NCBI RefSeq assembly: GCF_000374005.1
Contig: NZ_KB893166.1
Span: 62,001-126,000 of the forward strand
Direction: 5' to 3'
Origin: Kiloniella laminariae DSM 19542
GTDB lineage: Bacteria; Pseudomonadota; Alphaproteobacteria; Kiloniellales; Kiloniellaceae
Length of the DNA stretch: 64,000 bases
In this document: piece after piece, positions 26,358-36,075 of the stretch
How positions within the stretch are numbered: the stretch's first letter is position 1
How the letters are laid out: each line of letters begins with the position of its first letter
Translations under genes and position numbers: made by a program
The notes under the pieces: model-generated
The model's database searches: none
Seen by the model: the letters and a program-made list of their open reading frames with translations, nothing else
Told to the model about the DNA's origin: nothing

Positions 26358-28145
26358 ATGTCCGACACAGAATCTCCCCAACAATCCCTTTGGTATCGCT
26401 TCGTCTTCAGTTGCCTGGGTGCCTGTAACACGGCTTTTCTCTTTCTGCTAACCACCTATGGTTCTGACCTGTTCAGTGGCACAGCGATCCAGGCAATCAG
26501 CTATTTTTTGCTGCTTGGCACCGGACTGTGTTTTCTCTGCCTGGAACGGGACAGCTGGAAAGGCGATACAGTTTTTTGCCTTTCTGTCGGCCTTGTCGCT
26601 GCGATCCTCACCTTACCCGGAAGTCTCCTCTGGAAAGATGACGCAATACCGGCAAGTTATCAAATGGCGCTGGTCCTGAGTATAGCTGTGCTTTTTGTCA
26701 TCCCTCCTGTGTTCTATCAGGCAGCCCGTCAAAACGGTTATACAAAAGCAAGGGATATATTGTTCCCCCAATACAGGTCGCTTTTTGAGAATGCCTGGTC
26801 CAACAAGCTTCTGCTTTTTTTTGCCGGATTGTTTCTCGGAACAGCCTGGGCGGTCCTTGGCCTCTGCGGAGAACTGTTTGAGCTTATCGGCATTGATTTT
26901 TTCAGTGATCTGTTCACCAGTGAACCTTTTGCCTATATTTTCAGTGGCCTGACGTTTGGTCTAGGCGTTTCGCTTGCGCGTGAGAGGCCAAAGATCATTC
27001 AATCCCTGTTACAGATTGTACTGACCCTGTTCCGTTTTTTGACCCCTCTGCTTGGGCTGGTCGCACTCCTTTTCATCATTACACTGGCTGTTATGGGACC
27101 GGAAAAGCTTTGGGCCACGGGTCATGCGACCCAACTGCTGCTCACCCTGCTCTTCCTTTTTATCCTTTTTGAGAATGCGGTTATTCAATCGGGTGAAGAT
27201 AATCAGGCTTTCCCCGGACCTGTGCAGTGGTTCGTTATGGCAGTAAACGTTATTCTTCCGGCCTTCGCCCTGCTCGCACTCTATGCAATCTGGTTGCGTG
27301 TGGGGCAGTATGGCTGGACGCCAGAGCGTTTCTATATGGCCGTGATTGCTGTCGTCGGCCTGATCTACGCCATCAGCTATGCTGTTGCAGTTTTAACCCG
27401 ATGGAAAAACTGGACCAGCCATGTAATCAGGGCCAATCCTGTTATTGCCATACTCGTTCTCGTATTTGCAATTGCCATACACCTGCCCCCCTTTGAACCC
27501 TACAAACTCTCGCTCAAAGACCAGCTTTCCCGGCTGGAAGACGGCCGGATCAAACCGGCTGACTTTGATTTTTCCTATCTCCGTTTCAGACTTGGTGACG
27601 CCGGACAAAAGGCGCTGGAAAACATCGAGAGCAACAGAGTACTGATGGCTGATCCAGTGATCGCCAGCCGGATCGAGCAGACCAGGAAACAAACCTATTA
27701 CCAGGCAGCCGCAGACCGGGATGCCCCAGACTATTTAAAGCTGGGGAACTTTGTTGACTACCTGGCGCTATATCCTTCAAACATTGACGTTCCTGACGAT
27801 GTAAGAAAAGCTTTTGTCGAGAATTATCAATGGGTTTTATCCTCCTGTTATCAGGAGCAGCAACCAGAGGCCCGCTGTGTTCTGCTTAATCTGGATCTCA
27901 ACAACGATACCCAAAAGGAATTTCTGCTGATTTCACAATACAACGCCGCCTATTCGCTCATGCGCCAACCTGACGGCAGCTGGAAAACAGGGCCGCAGCT
28001 GACAGCCGGATACAGCGATGGATCATTCAAAGAGTTGCAATCAGCCCTGGAGCGAGGGGATTTCCATCTGACAGCGCCCGTGATCCAGAATCTGACAATC
28101 GGCCAACAACTATTCCAGGTAGAATTCCCCTATATACTTCAGTAA
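26358..28145 (+). CDS. DUF4153 family membrane protein
   Basis: 595 residues. The first ~375 hold about ten hydrophobic membrane segments, followed by a hydrophilic C-terminal part (from about LPPFEPYKLSLKDQLSRLEDG) likely outside the membrane. The membrane part with FPQYRSLFENAWSNKLLL and related segments fits DUF4153. Function is unknown. It is divergent from malonyl-CoA decarboxylase and shares the 26140-26357 intergenic region. No good Shine-Dalgarno sequence precedes the ATG. Confidence 0.75.
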   Translation: MSDTESPQQSLWYRFVFSCLGACNTAFLFLLTTYGSDLFSGTAIQAISYFLLLGTGLCFLCLERDSWKGDTVFCLSVGLVAAILTLPGSLLWKDDAIPASYQMALVLSIAVLFVIPPVFYQAARQNGYTKARDILFPQYRSLFENAWSNKLLLFFAGLFLGTAWAVLGLCGELFELIGIDFFSDLFTSEPFAYIFSGLTFGLGVSLARERPKIIQSLLQIVLTLFRFLTPLLGLVALLFIITLAVMGPEKLWATGHATQLLLTLLFLFILFENAVIQSGEDNQAFPGPVQWFVMAVNVILPAFALLALYAIWLRVGQYGWTPERFYMAVIAVVGLIYAISYAVAVLTRWKNWTSHVIRANPVIAILVLVFAIAIHLPPFEPYKLSLKDQLSRLEDGRIKPADFDFSYLRFRLGDAGQKALENIESNRVLMADPVIASRIEQTRKQTYYQAAADRDAPDYLKLGNFVDYLALYPSNIDVPDDVRKAFVENYQWVLSSCYQEQQPEARCVLLNLDLNNDTQKEFLLISQYNAAYSLMRQPDGSWKTGPQLTAGYSDGSFKELQSALERGDFHLTAPVIQNLTIGQQLFQVEFPYILQ

Positions 28146-28176
28146 CAATCAGGACCTGAGGATTTAACCAGCGGAC

Positions 28177-29112
28177 TTAACCAGCATTGGCGGCCCGGTT
28201 ATGGGCGCGCCAGCTCTGGGCTTCGATAAAGACCTTGCGCACATCCGGACGGGCTGTCCGGATCTGCTTTTCCATCCGCGAAATCGTATCTTCAACGTTT
28301 TCAGAGGAAACCCCGTCTTTGAAGTCAAGCGAGAGCGTCACCAGAATATCCATGGGCCCGTTTTGCAACGACAGGATTTCATTGGTTTTCAAAACATCAC
28401 TTTGTTGTGCAATGATCCGGCGTATCGCAGTATCTACTTCCGGATCAGCCCCTTCACCGATCAGAAGGCCCTTGGTTTCGTATGCCAGCACCCAGGCAAT
28501 GGCAGCCAGCAGTAGACCGATGAGTACAGAAGCCGCACCATCAAGTTCGGGTATGTCGAGCCACAGCCCCAGAGCAAGCCCAAGGGTTGCAACAATCAGG
28601 CCGAGCATTGCCGCGGAATCTTCCAGCAGAACCGCAAAAATTGAGGGGTCTTTACTCGCGGCAACAGCCGCAAAATATTTACCGTCTTTCACAGAGGTTC
28701 TGAATTCACGAAAGGCGATAACCCAGGCTGCTCCCTCAAAAACCATGGCGGCACCCAGCACGATAAAGTTGACCATGGGATTTTCAATCGGCTCAGGGTT
28801 AAAGATTTTGTGGATGCCTTCATAAATCGACACCCCTGATCCCACTGCAAAAATCAGCAGGGCCACAACAAAAGCCCAGAAATACAGCTCGCGACCATAA
28901 CCATAGGGATGACGCGCATCGGGGGATCTCTTTGATCGATGCAAGCCATAAAGCAGCAGGCCCTGGTTCCCCGTATCAACTGCAGAATGGATCGCCTCCG
29001 AGAACATGGCCGAGCTTCCGGTATAGGCTGCAGCCCCTGCCTTGGTAATGGCAATCAGGAAATTCCCGGCCAAAGCGGCAAAAATTACAACCCGTGACGA
29101 ATGACCTGCCAT
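28177..29112 (-). CDS. cation diffusion facilitator family transporter
   Basis: Exports divalent metals such as zinc by proton exchange. 311 residues with six predicted membrane helices. The metal site motif HSAVDTGNQ lies in helix 2, KRSPDARHPYGYGRELYFW is the typical CDF loop, and the C-terminal cytoplasmic domain is present. The ATG at 29112 has GGGAG about eight bases upstream; an earlier in-frame start adds 11 unlikely residues. The metal cannot be told from the sequence. Confidence 0.9.
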   Translation of the reverse strand: MAGHSSRVVIFAALAGNFLIAITKAGAAAYTGSSAMFSEAIHSAVDTGNQGLLLYGLHRSKRSPDARHPYGYGRELYFWAFVVALLIFAVGSGVSIYEGIHKIFNPEPIENPMVNFIVLGAAMVFEGAAWVIAFREFRTSVKDGKYFAAVAASKDPSIFAVLLEDSAAMLGLIVATLGLALGLWLDIPELDGAASVLIGLLLAAIAWVLAYETKGLLIGEGADPEVDTAIRRIIAQQSDVLKTNEILSLQNGPMDILVTLSLDFKDGVSSENVEDTISRMEKQIRTARPDVRKVFIEAQSWRAHNRAANAG

Positions 29113-29247
29113 ACTTGCTTCTCCCGTTCGCGGTGAGGAACGCAACTTATTCTGTTGCTGTTCTTTTTCAAAAGAAGCGACATAATAGGCGACATCCGGG
29201 AAGGTTCAATCCTCTTCTTGCAACCGCCAACCGTCTGTCGAGTTTTC

Positions 29248-31638
29248 ATGACCCGTTTTTTCAGATTTATCACCCGTGCATTCCTCTCTCTCTTCTGTCT
29301 GCTGCTGCTCGTATCACTTGGCGCCTATCTCTGGTTACGCAGCTCTCTGCCCCAGATGTCAGGGGAAATTTCCCTCCAGAACATGCAAGAACCAGCCGTG
29401 ATTTCACGTGATCAGGATGGCCTGACCACGATCCGGGCGAGAAATGAATCCGATGCCTTCAAAGCGCTAGGCTTTGCCCATGCTCAGGACCGTTTATGGC
29501 AAATGGATTTCATGCGCCGTGCAGGGGCTGGGCGTCTATCGGAAGTCAGTGGCCAAGCAACGCTCGAGATTGATCGCTTTATGCGCACTCTGGGTCTCTA
29601 CCAACTGGCAGAAGCGAACTATCAGCAACTTTCCCCAGCAACAAAAACGATTTTCGAAGCCTACAGCGATGGCGTCAATGCCTACATCAGCCAACACCGG
29701 GGCATACTGCCCCCGGAGTTTCTGCTTCTGGAATATGAGCCTGAGCCCTGGCACCCTGTTGATTCCCTTGTCTGGGGACGCCTCATGGCCCTGCAGCTGT
29801 CCGACAATTTCAATCGAGAACTTTTGCGCCAAAGGCTGTTTGTAAAGATGCCCTCTTCCGAGATAGACCAGCTATGGCCCGGAGATCCTGCAGATCCCGG
29901 CATCATTATTCCGGAAAAATCATCACAAAATCAGGAAAAGCAAGAGCTGAACAAGGTCGCCGTCGGAGAAATCCCCCTTCCCTGGCCCCTTGCGCCGAAG
30001 GATGCTTCCAATGCCTGGGTTATCTCTGCTGAGCGCAGCACCACAGGCGGAGCGATCCTGGCAAATGATCCTCACCTTGCGCTTGATGCACCTGGCCCCT
30101 GGTACCTCGCCCGTATCGAAACGCCCGACTTTATCTGGGCCGGGGCAACCGCCCCCGGTGTTCCCCTAATGGTGCTCGGACACAATGGTCATATTGCCTG
30201 GGGCTTTACGACAACCCACGGCGATACCCAGGATCTGTTTATTGAGCAGGTCGCACAGGATGATCCGGAAAAATATCTCACGCCCAAAGGATATAAAGTA
30301 TTCGACAGCCGCATCGAGACCATCAAAATAAAAGGGCAACCGGATCATAAACTGGCTGTCCGCCAGAGCCGACATGGACCGATCATATCCCCGGTTCTTC
30401 GACAAACTACCGCCACAGGCTCAGCCCCTCTTGCTCTTTCCTGGACGGCACTGCGCGAGGATGACAAGACGGCAGAAGCTCTTTTCAACATCAATCGCGC
30501 CCACAGCTGGCAGGAGTTTGAAGCGGCTCTTGTGGACTTTCATTCCCCCCAGCAAACACTCGTGATGGCAGATACATCCGGAAACATCGCTCTCGCGGCT
30601 GCGGGGCGTGTGCCCCTGCGCCGGGATGGTGACGGCAGATATCCTGCATTCGGTGCCACGGATCTTTATGACTGGACAGGGTTTGTTCCCGATAGCGCCA
30701 GACCCCAATCAGTCAATCCGTCAAACGGGAAACTGGTCACAGCCAACAACCGTCTGGTTGGTCCGAACTATCCCTATCTGATCACGCAGGACTGGCCAAA
30801 TTCATACCGTGCCCGACGTATTCATCAATTAATCGATGCCAAGGAAAAGCTCTCTCTTGAAGATAATATCGCCATTCAGATGGATACCCTCTCCCTCGCC
30901 GCCCAGGAACTATTACCCCTGTTGCTCGTTATCGAGACGACAGATCCGAAAGAGCTGAGAATTCTCGAAAAACTGGCTCAGTGGGATGGGGACATGAAGC
31001 CGGATATCAACGAGCCCGTATTATTGCACCGCTGGATCTACTGGCTGAACCGGGCTGCTTTTGGCCAGTTGCCCAGTGATTCCGAGTCCTTTCAGTCGCC
31101 GGATATCCTCCGCTTGACCAGATTGCTCCAGACTCGTCCGGAAAATTGGTGCCAATACGGAGAAAAATTTTCAACTGGACCAACCATTGAACCTGATTGC
31201 AAGAACCAGTTGGCTGGCAGTTTGAAACAGCTGGCCCTCGAAATTCCCAATCCGGATCTGGTCCAGAATTGGGGCGAAAGCCATAAAGTTCACTTTGAAC
31301 ATCCCATATACGACAGAATTCCCGTCTTGGACCGCCTCTTTCGTCTGGAGGTCGCAACAGCCGGGTCACATGACACAATCAACCGGGGAAGCCCCTCGCT
31401 GCGCGAGAGCCAGAATCTGGCCTTTCCCAACGTTCACGGGCCTTCTTTTCGGGCAGTTTATGACTTGACCAACCTTGATAATTCAAGCTTCCTGTTAGCT
31501 ACCGGGCAGTCAGGGAATCCTCTCTCAGGCTTTTATGGTAACTTCCTGTCGCGTTGGCGAGACGGGATTTACGTAAAGCTTGATGGCAGTCAAAAACAAC
31601 ATACCGGAGACCATCTGGTCCTGATCCCGAAAGAATGA
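29248..31638 (+). CDS. penicillin acylase family (S45, Ntn-hydrolase) protein
   Basis: Amidase of the penicillin/acyl-homoserine-lactone acylase family. 796 residues: an N-terminal membrane helix or uncleaved signal (residues ~8-32), the alpha-chain region, then the self-cleavage site before Ser254 in KDASNAWVISAERS, and the beta chain with ILANDPHL and HNGHIAWGFTTTHGD. After cleavage Ser254 is the N-terminal nucleophile. Substrate is not predictable; AHL, penicillin or other amides are possible. The ATG at 29248 is preferred over a longer open frame. It lies divergent from the CDF gene. Confidence 0.9.
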   Translation: MTRFFRFITRAFLSLFCLLLLVSLGAYLWLRSSLPQMSGEISLQNMQEPAVISRDQDGLTTIRARNESDAFKALGFAHAQDRLWQMDFMRRAGAGRLSEVSGQATLEIDRFMRTLGLYQLAEANYQQLSPATKTIFEAYSDGVNAYISQHRGILPPEFLLLEYEPEPWHPVDSLVWGRLMALQLSDNFNRELLRQRLFVKMPSSEIDQLWPGDPADPGIIIPEKSSQNQEKQELNKVAVGEIPLPWPLAPKDASNAWVISAERSTTGGAILANDPHLALDAPGPWYLARIETPDFIWAGATAPGVPLMVLGHNGHIAWGFTTTHGDTQDLFIEQVAQDDPEKYLTPKGYKVFDSRIETIKIKGQPDHKLAVRQSRHGPIISPVLRQTTATGSAPLALSWTALREDDKTAEALFNINRAHSWQEFEAALVDFHSPQQTLVMADTSGNIALAAAGRVPLRRDGDGRYPAFGATDLYDWTGFVPDSARPQSVNPSNGKLVTANNRLVGPNYPYLITQDWPNSYRARRIHQLIDAKEKLSLEDNIAIQMDTLSLAAQELLPLLLVIETTDPKELRILEKLAQWDGDMKPDINEPVLLHRWIYWLNRAAFGQLPSDSESFQSPDILRLTRLLQTRPENWCQYGEKFSTGPTIEPDCKNQLAGSLKQLALEIPNPDLVQNWGESHKVHFEHPIYDRIPVLDRLFRLEVATAGSHDTINRGSPSLRESQNLAFPNVHGPSFRAVYDLTNLDNSSFLLATGQSGNPLSGFYGNFLSRWRDGIYVKLDGSQKQHTGDHLVLIPKE

Positions 31639-31678
31639 GACAAAACAATAACACCAATTAAGAAACGGGATTGATAGG

Positions 31679-32899
31679 GTGACAGTAACAATCGACGAGA
31701 TCCGCAAAGCAGCGGGCGAGATCCACGGGGAAGTGGTCAGAACACCTTTTGTACATGCCAAACGCCTTTCTGACATTCTGGGCTGCGAGCTTTATCTCAA
31801 GCTGGAGAGCCAGCAGTACAGCGGCTCTTTCAAGGATCGTGGTGCGCTTTATCGCATCAAGAACCTGACCCCAGAACAACGGAAAAAAGGTGTGATTGCC
31901 ATGTCTGCGGGCAATCATGCACAAGGGGTTGCCCTGCATGCAAAGCGCCTGGGTATTCCGGCCACAATTGTCATGCCGGAAACTGCGCCTTTTAGCAAAA
32001 TTGAACGTACCCGGGCACTGGGAGCCAAAGTTATTCTTTCCGGTGAAACCCTGGATGATTCCCGCAAGGTTGTGGACGAAATTGTCGCCCGCGATGGTAC
32101 AATCTTCATTCATCCCTATGACGATGAATTTGTTATTGCCGGGCAGGGCACCATCGGCTTGGAAATGCTGGAAGATCAGCCAGATCTGGACGCCATTGTT
32201 GTTCCTATTGGCGGCGGCGGGATTCTCTCCGGAATCTCCATTGCCAGCCAGTCGCTCAAGCCGGGGATCAAGCTTTATGGTGTTGAAGCCAATCTTTTCC
32301 CCTCCATGTCCCAGGCACTGAAGCATCAACCTGCTACTTCAGGCGGTTCAACCATGGCCGACGGCATCGCGGTCAAAGAACCCGGCAAACTCACGCGTGA
32401 GATCATTGATCAGCGGGTCGAGGAAATCTTTCTCGTCGATGAAAGCCAGATCGAGACCGCCATCCTCACACTGGTGGAAGAACAGAAAGTTGTCTCTGAA
32501 GGTGCCGGGGCAACGGGCGTCGCCGCCATCATTGCCAATGCAGAAAAGTTCAAGGGCATGAAAATTGCCACGGTTATCTGTGGTGGCAATATTGACGCCC
32601 GAATGTTGTCCGGATTGTTGATGCGCGGCCTCATGCGTGACAACCGCCTGGTCCGCATTCGTACCGAGATGGTTGACCAGCCCGGACTGCTGGCCAAGAT
32701 ATCCCGTATCATCGGCCAGACCCGTGGCAACATTATCGATGTGATGCATCAGCGCCATTATTACGACGTACCTGCCAAGATGGTCGAGATCGACTTCATT
32801 GTCGAAACCCGGGATCAGGAGCATGTCGATGAAATCATCACGAAGCTTGGAGACGAGAGTATCAAGACCCGTATACTCTCAAGCCGCTCCACCGATTAA
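31679..32899 (+). CDS. threonine ammonia-lyase (dehydratase)
   Basis: PLP enzyme deaminating threonine to 2-oxobutanoate. 406 residues. The PLP lysine lies in YSGSFKDRGALYRIKNL (near residue 51), the glycine loop is GGGGILSGISI, and the C-terminal ACT-like domain begins around VRIRTEMVDQPGLLAKISR (residue ~325). This single-ACT form is close to the 'biodegradative or IlvA-short' group; whether it feeds isoleucine synthesis is not shown. The GTG start is at 31679, 41 nt after the acylase gene. Confidence 0.92.
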   Translation: MTVTIDEIRKAAGEIHGEVVRTPFVHAKRLSDILGCELYLKLESQQYSGSFKDRGALYRIKNLTPEQRKKGVIAMSAGNHAQGVALHAKRLGIPATIVMPETAPFSKIERTRALGAKVILSGETLDDSRKVVDEIVARDGTIFIHPYDDEFVIAGQGTIGLEMLEDQPDLDAIVVPIGGGGILSGISIASQSLKPGIKLYGVEANLFPSMSQALKHQPATSGGSTMADGIAVKEPGKLTREIIDQRVEEIFLVDESQIETAILTLVEEQKVVSEGAGATGVAAIIANAEKFKGMKIATVICGGNIDARMLSGLLMRGLMRDNRLVRIRTEMVDQPGLLAKISRIIGQTRGNIIDVMHQRHYYDVPAKMVEIDFIVETRDQEHVDEIITKLGDESIKTRILSSRSTD

Positions 32900-32910
32900 G
32901 CTCTGAAGAC

Positions 32911-32952
32911 CTGATAACGCAGAGAGAAAATGATATCTCCCTGCGTTATCAG
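32911..32952 (+). terminator. hairpin terminator after threonine dehydratase
   Basis: CTGATAACGCAG (32911-32922) pairs fully with CTGCGTTATCAG (32941-32952), extended inward by a GAGA/TCTC pairing after one mismatch. It is followed by TCTGTTGT, a weak U-run. Confidence 0.7.
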
Positions 32953-33058
32953 TCTGTTGTCCGACGATACAATTAATCACCAATTCCAAAATACAACTGG
33001 AAACTGCTGTTCGACTTGCTCATACTTCCCGACAGAAATGAACAGGGAAGCCATCAAC

Positions 33059-34231
33059 ATGAATGAGAAGTTGTCCAAATCCAACCGTCTGTCCTTTGCG
33101 ACGCGAACCATTCATGCCGGGCAATATCCCGATCCGAGTACTGGTGCAATCATGCAGCCGATCTATGCCACTTCGACCTATGTCCAGGATGGGCTGGGTG
33201 TCAACAAGGGCTACATGTACAGCCGGACGGAGAACCCGACGCGGCAGGCTTATGAGCGGTGCATCGCGGATCTGGAAAGTGGTTCGATCGGCCTGGCCTT
33301 TGCCTCAGGTCTGGCAGCAATCAGTACGGTTCTCGACCTCCTTGATAGCGGCGACCATGTCATTGCCATGCAAGATCTCTATGGCGGCACGCATCGTCTT
33401 TTCCGCGATGTCCGCCCCCGCTCAGCCGGGTTGAAGTTTGACTTTGTTGACCTGTCAAACCTCGAATCTCTCAAGGCGGCGATCCGTCCCGAAACCAAAC
33501 TGATCTGGCTCGAAACCCCGACAAACCCCTTGTTACAACTGGTTGATCTTGAAGCCATTGCTGCACTTGCCAGAAGCAAGGGTATTCTTACCTGTTGCGA
33601 CAACACTTTTTCCTCTCCATGGGTTCAGCGCCCTCTGGAGCTTGGAATTGATATGGTGATGCATTCGGCGACTAAATACCTCAATGGGCACTCGGATATG
33701 ATTGGGGGTATTCTCGTTGTTGGCAATAACGAAGAACTCGGGGAGCGGGTCAAATATCTGCAAAATGCCCTCGGTGCCATTCAGGGCCCCTTTGATGCCT
33801 TTCTGGCGCTAAGAGGTCTGAAAACCCTTGCCCTTAGAATGGAACGCCATTGTGACAATGCCCTGAAGCTCGCAGGCTATCTGGAACAACACGACAAAAT
33901 CGAAACGACACTCTACCCTGGCCTGCCTTCCCATCCCCAATATGAACTTTGCCAACGACAGATGAAAGCGGGGGGTGGCATCATTACTTTCAAGGTAAAA
34001 GGAGGGCTGAATGAGGCCAAACGGGTGCTTGAACGCGTGGAGATTTTTGCTTTGGCAGTCAGCCTTGGCGGTGTTGAAAGTCTGATTGAACATCCTGCAA
34101 GCATGACCCACGCAGCCGTTCCTCCCGAACATCGCGCGCAGATCGGCATCACTGACAATCTGATCCGCCTCTCCGTTGGTGTTGAAGAGGCTGATGATCT
34201 TATCGAAGATCTGCGGCAGGCACTGGATTAG
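33059..34231 (+). CDS. PLP-dependent trans-sulfuration enzyme (cystathionine gamma-synthase/lyase group)
   Basis: 390 residues, the usual length for this group. Motifs: TRTIHAGQYPDPSTGAIM, YMYSRTENPTRQAYE, FASGLAAISTVLDLL, and the PLP-lysine motif HSATKYLNGHSD near residue 206. The start at 33059 has AGGGAAG about eight bases upstream. It could be a cystathionine gamma-synthase, a gamma-lyase or methionine gamma-lyase; sequence reading alone does not separate these. It is distinct from MetY at 14.8 kb, so the cell may have both direct sulfhydrylation and trans-sulfuration. Confidence 0.88.
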   Translation: MNEKLSKSNRLSFATRTIHAGQYPDPSTGAIMQPIYATSTYVQDGLGVNKGYMYSRTENPTRQAYERCIADLESGSIGLAFASGLAAISTVLDLLDSGDHVIAMQDLYGGTHRLFRDVRPRSAGLKFDFVDLSNLESLKAAIRPETKLIWLETPTNPLLQLVDLEAIAALARSKGILTCCDNTFSSPWVQRPLELGIDMVMHSATKYLNGHSDMIGGILVVGNNEELGERVKYLQNALGAIQGPFDAFLALRGLKTLALRMERHCDNALKLAGYLEQHDKIETTLYPGLPSHPQYELCQRQMKAGGGIITFKVKGGLNEAKRVLERVEIFALAVSLGGVESLIEHPASMTHAAVPPEHRAQIGITDNLIRLSVGVEEADDLIEDLRQALD

Positions 34232-34277
34232 GCCAGGAACCGTCGTTTCCTCATTGTGCAGGAATCACAAACGGGCT

Positions 34278-34757
34278 TTATTCAATTTCAACGCCGCGAT
34301 ACTTGCCTTTGAAATAAAGCAGCGGGTTACCTTCTGCGCCCAATAACAGCTGCTCAACCTTGCCTACAACAATAATATGATCCCCCGCATCAAATCGGGC
34401 ATGCATGGAACAGTCAAGATTGGCCAGACAGCCCGCGAGAATTGGCACCCCTGTCTGCAAAGTGGTTGTTTTTACACCATCCCAGCGCTCTTCAGCAAAA
34501 GCAAAGCGGTTTGATATATCCTGCTGTTTGTCGGACAGCACGTTGATCGCAAAGGCGTCCCCCTCTTCAAAAGCGGGCAGGCAGTTGGACCGCTTGTCGA
34601 TACAAAAGAGCACAAGCGGGGGTTCAAGCGAGACCGAAGAGAAGGAGTTTGCGGTTAAACCATGGGGAATTCCTTCCTTGTCACGGGTCGTGACAACGGT
34701 AACCCCCGTAGCAAAACTGCCCAACGCTTTACGAAACTCAACTGTATCAAAAGCCAT
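34278..34757 (-). CDS. flavin reductase-like (FMN-binding) protein
   Basis: 159 residues matching the small-component flavin reductase domain: FRKALGSFATGVTVVTT at the start, GLTANSFSSVSLEPPLVLFCID in the middle (flavin-binding region) and a GDHIIVVGKVEQL segment with the conserved HxIxxG pattern. Such proteins supply reduced flavin to two-component monooxygenases; no monooxygenase gene lies nearby. It is convergent with the trans-sulfuration gene and divergent from the EamA gene. Confidence 0.88.
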   Translation of the reverse strand: MAFDTVEFRKALGSFATGVTVVTTRDKEGIPHGLTANSFSSVSLEPPLVLFCIDKRSNCLPAFEEGDAFAINVLSDKQQDISNRFAFAEERWDGVKTTTLQTGVPILAGCLANLDCSMHARFDAGDHIIVVGKVEQLLLGAEGNPLLYFKGKYRGVEIE

Positions 34758-34984
34758 TACGAAACTGTTGTCCCAAGAGAATTTAATTATTTATCGGCTT
34801 ATTTTAACCGCACACTACAAAGAAACCGGGGCAGAAAACAACCCAATCTTTCTTTTACACGACAAATATAACCACTTGGTCGTAAGCAATTCCTTATCGC
34901 AATCAAATGAACAGCTCTCTTGCGCTTTAAGATGAAACTGGATAGAGCTGATCCGGGCTCCTTATTATCTTTGAAAGCACTGCT

Positions 34985-35902
34985 ATGACACGACTACAGG
35001 CCAATTTTCTAATGCTGATAGCGGCTGCAATCTGGGGCTCTACATTTGTGGTCCAGCAACTTGCCATGGAAACAATGGGGCCAATGACTTTTACGGCGGC
35101 CCGCTTTTTCCTTGGTACACTGGTTGTGCTCCCTCTGGCCTGGCGGGAACTGAAAAAGCGAAAATCCGTAGCGCAGGATACCGCACGTTATCATCTTACC
35201 CCATTTGACTGGGCAATGATGGTCGGCATTGGTGTTGTTCTTTGTATCGGGACAGTTGTCCAGCAAATCGGTATTATTCACACCACAGTGACAAATGCCG
35301 GTTTTCTGACTGCGCTCTATGTGCCGCTAGTGCCCCTTCTCGGCCTGATTTTCTTTCGCAAGCGCCCACATTGGGTAACCTGGTTTGCGATCGCCTGCTC
35401 CCTGACCGGGACATTCCTGATCAGTGGCATGGATTCAAGCTTCAGTCTCGGCTACGGCGATGCACTGGTCGTCAGCTCGTCTGTTTTTTGGGGATTACAT
35501 GTTCTTCTGGTTGGCGTTCTTGCCGCCAAAACAACCATGCCTCTGACACTGGCAGCCGTCCAGTTCGCTGTCTGTGCTTTCCTTGCAACGCTCGGGGGCA
35601 TGCTTACAGAAACTGTTTCCATCGCAGCTCTCTTATCAACCTTCTGGTCAATTGCCTACGCCGGAGCAGTTTCTGTCGGTTTGGCTTTTACCCTCCAGGT
35701 GGTTGGGCAGAGCTATACCCAGCCAGCTGATGCGGCCCTTATTCTCAGCATGGAAACAGTCTTTGCTGCTTTGGCCGGCGCTCTTTTTTTACAAGAACGG
35801 ATTGGGAGCACTGAAGCCATCGGCTGTGCATTGATCCTTAGCGCTATTCTTATGGTAGAAATCATCCCGCAACTCCTGCGTCGAAAGCTTCGGTTTTCAT
35901 AA
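34985..35902 (+). CDS. EamA/DMT family permease
   Basis: 305 residues with ten hydrophobic helices arranged as two EamA repeats. The first starts LMLIAAAIWGSTFVVQQLAM, the second around YGDALVVSSSVFWGLHVLLV. Such drug/metabolite transporters export amino acids or metabolites; the substrate is unknown. A basic tail (LLRRKLRF) ends in the cytoplasm. Confidence 0.88.
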   Translation: MTRLQANFLMLIAAAIWGSTFVVQQLAMETMGPMTFTAARFFLGTLVVLPLAWRELKKRKSVAQDTARYHLTPFDWAMMVGIGVVLCIGTVVQQIGIIHTTVTNAGFLTALYVPLVPLLGLIFFRKRPHWVTWFAIACSLTGTFLISGMDSSFSLGYGDALVVSSSVFWGLHVLLVGVLAAKTTMPLTLAAVQFAVCAFLATLGGMLTETVSIAALLSTFWSIAYAGAVSVGLAFTLQVVGQSYTQPADAALILSMETVFAALAGALFLQERIGSTEAIGCALILSAILMVEIIPQLLRRKLRFS

Positions 35903-36075
35903 CCCCTAAGATAAACGCCCTCTTCCGAACAGAGGTCGTGCAACCATTAACGACAAACGGGATCTACAGGCTGCTGTCTTTTCTTTCCCCTGTTTTTACA
36001 GATGATTACCACTTGTTAACCTTATTCACTGAAGATGCAGAAATAGAATAATTCAACGGGAATCGATCTTCGGTC

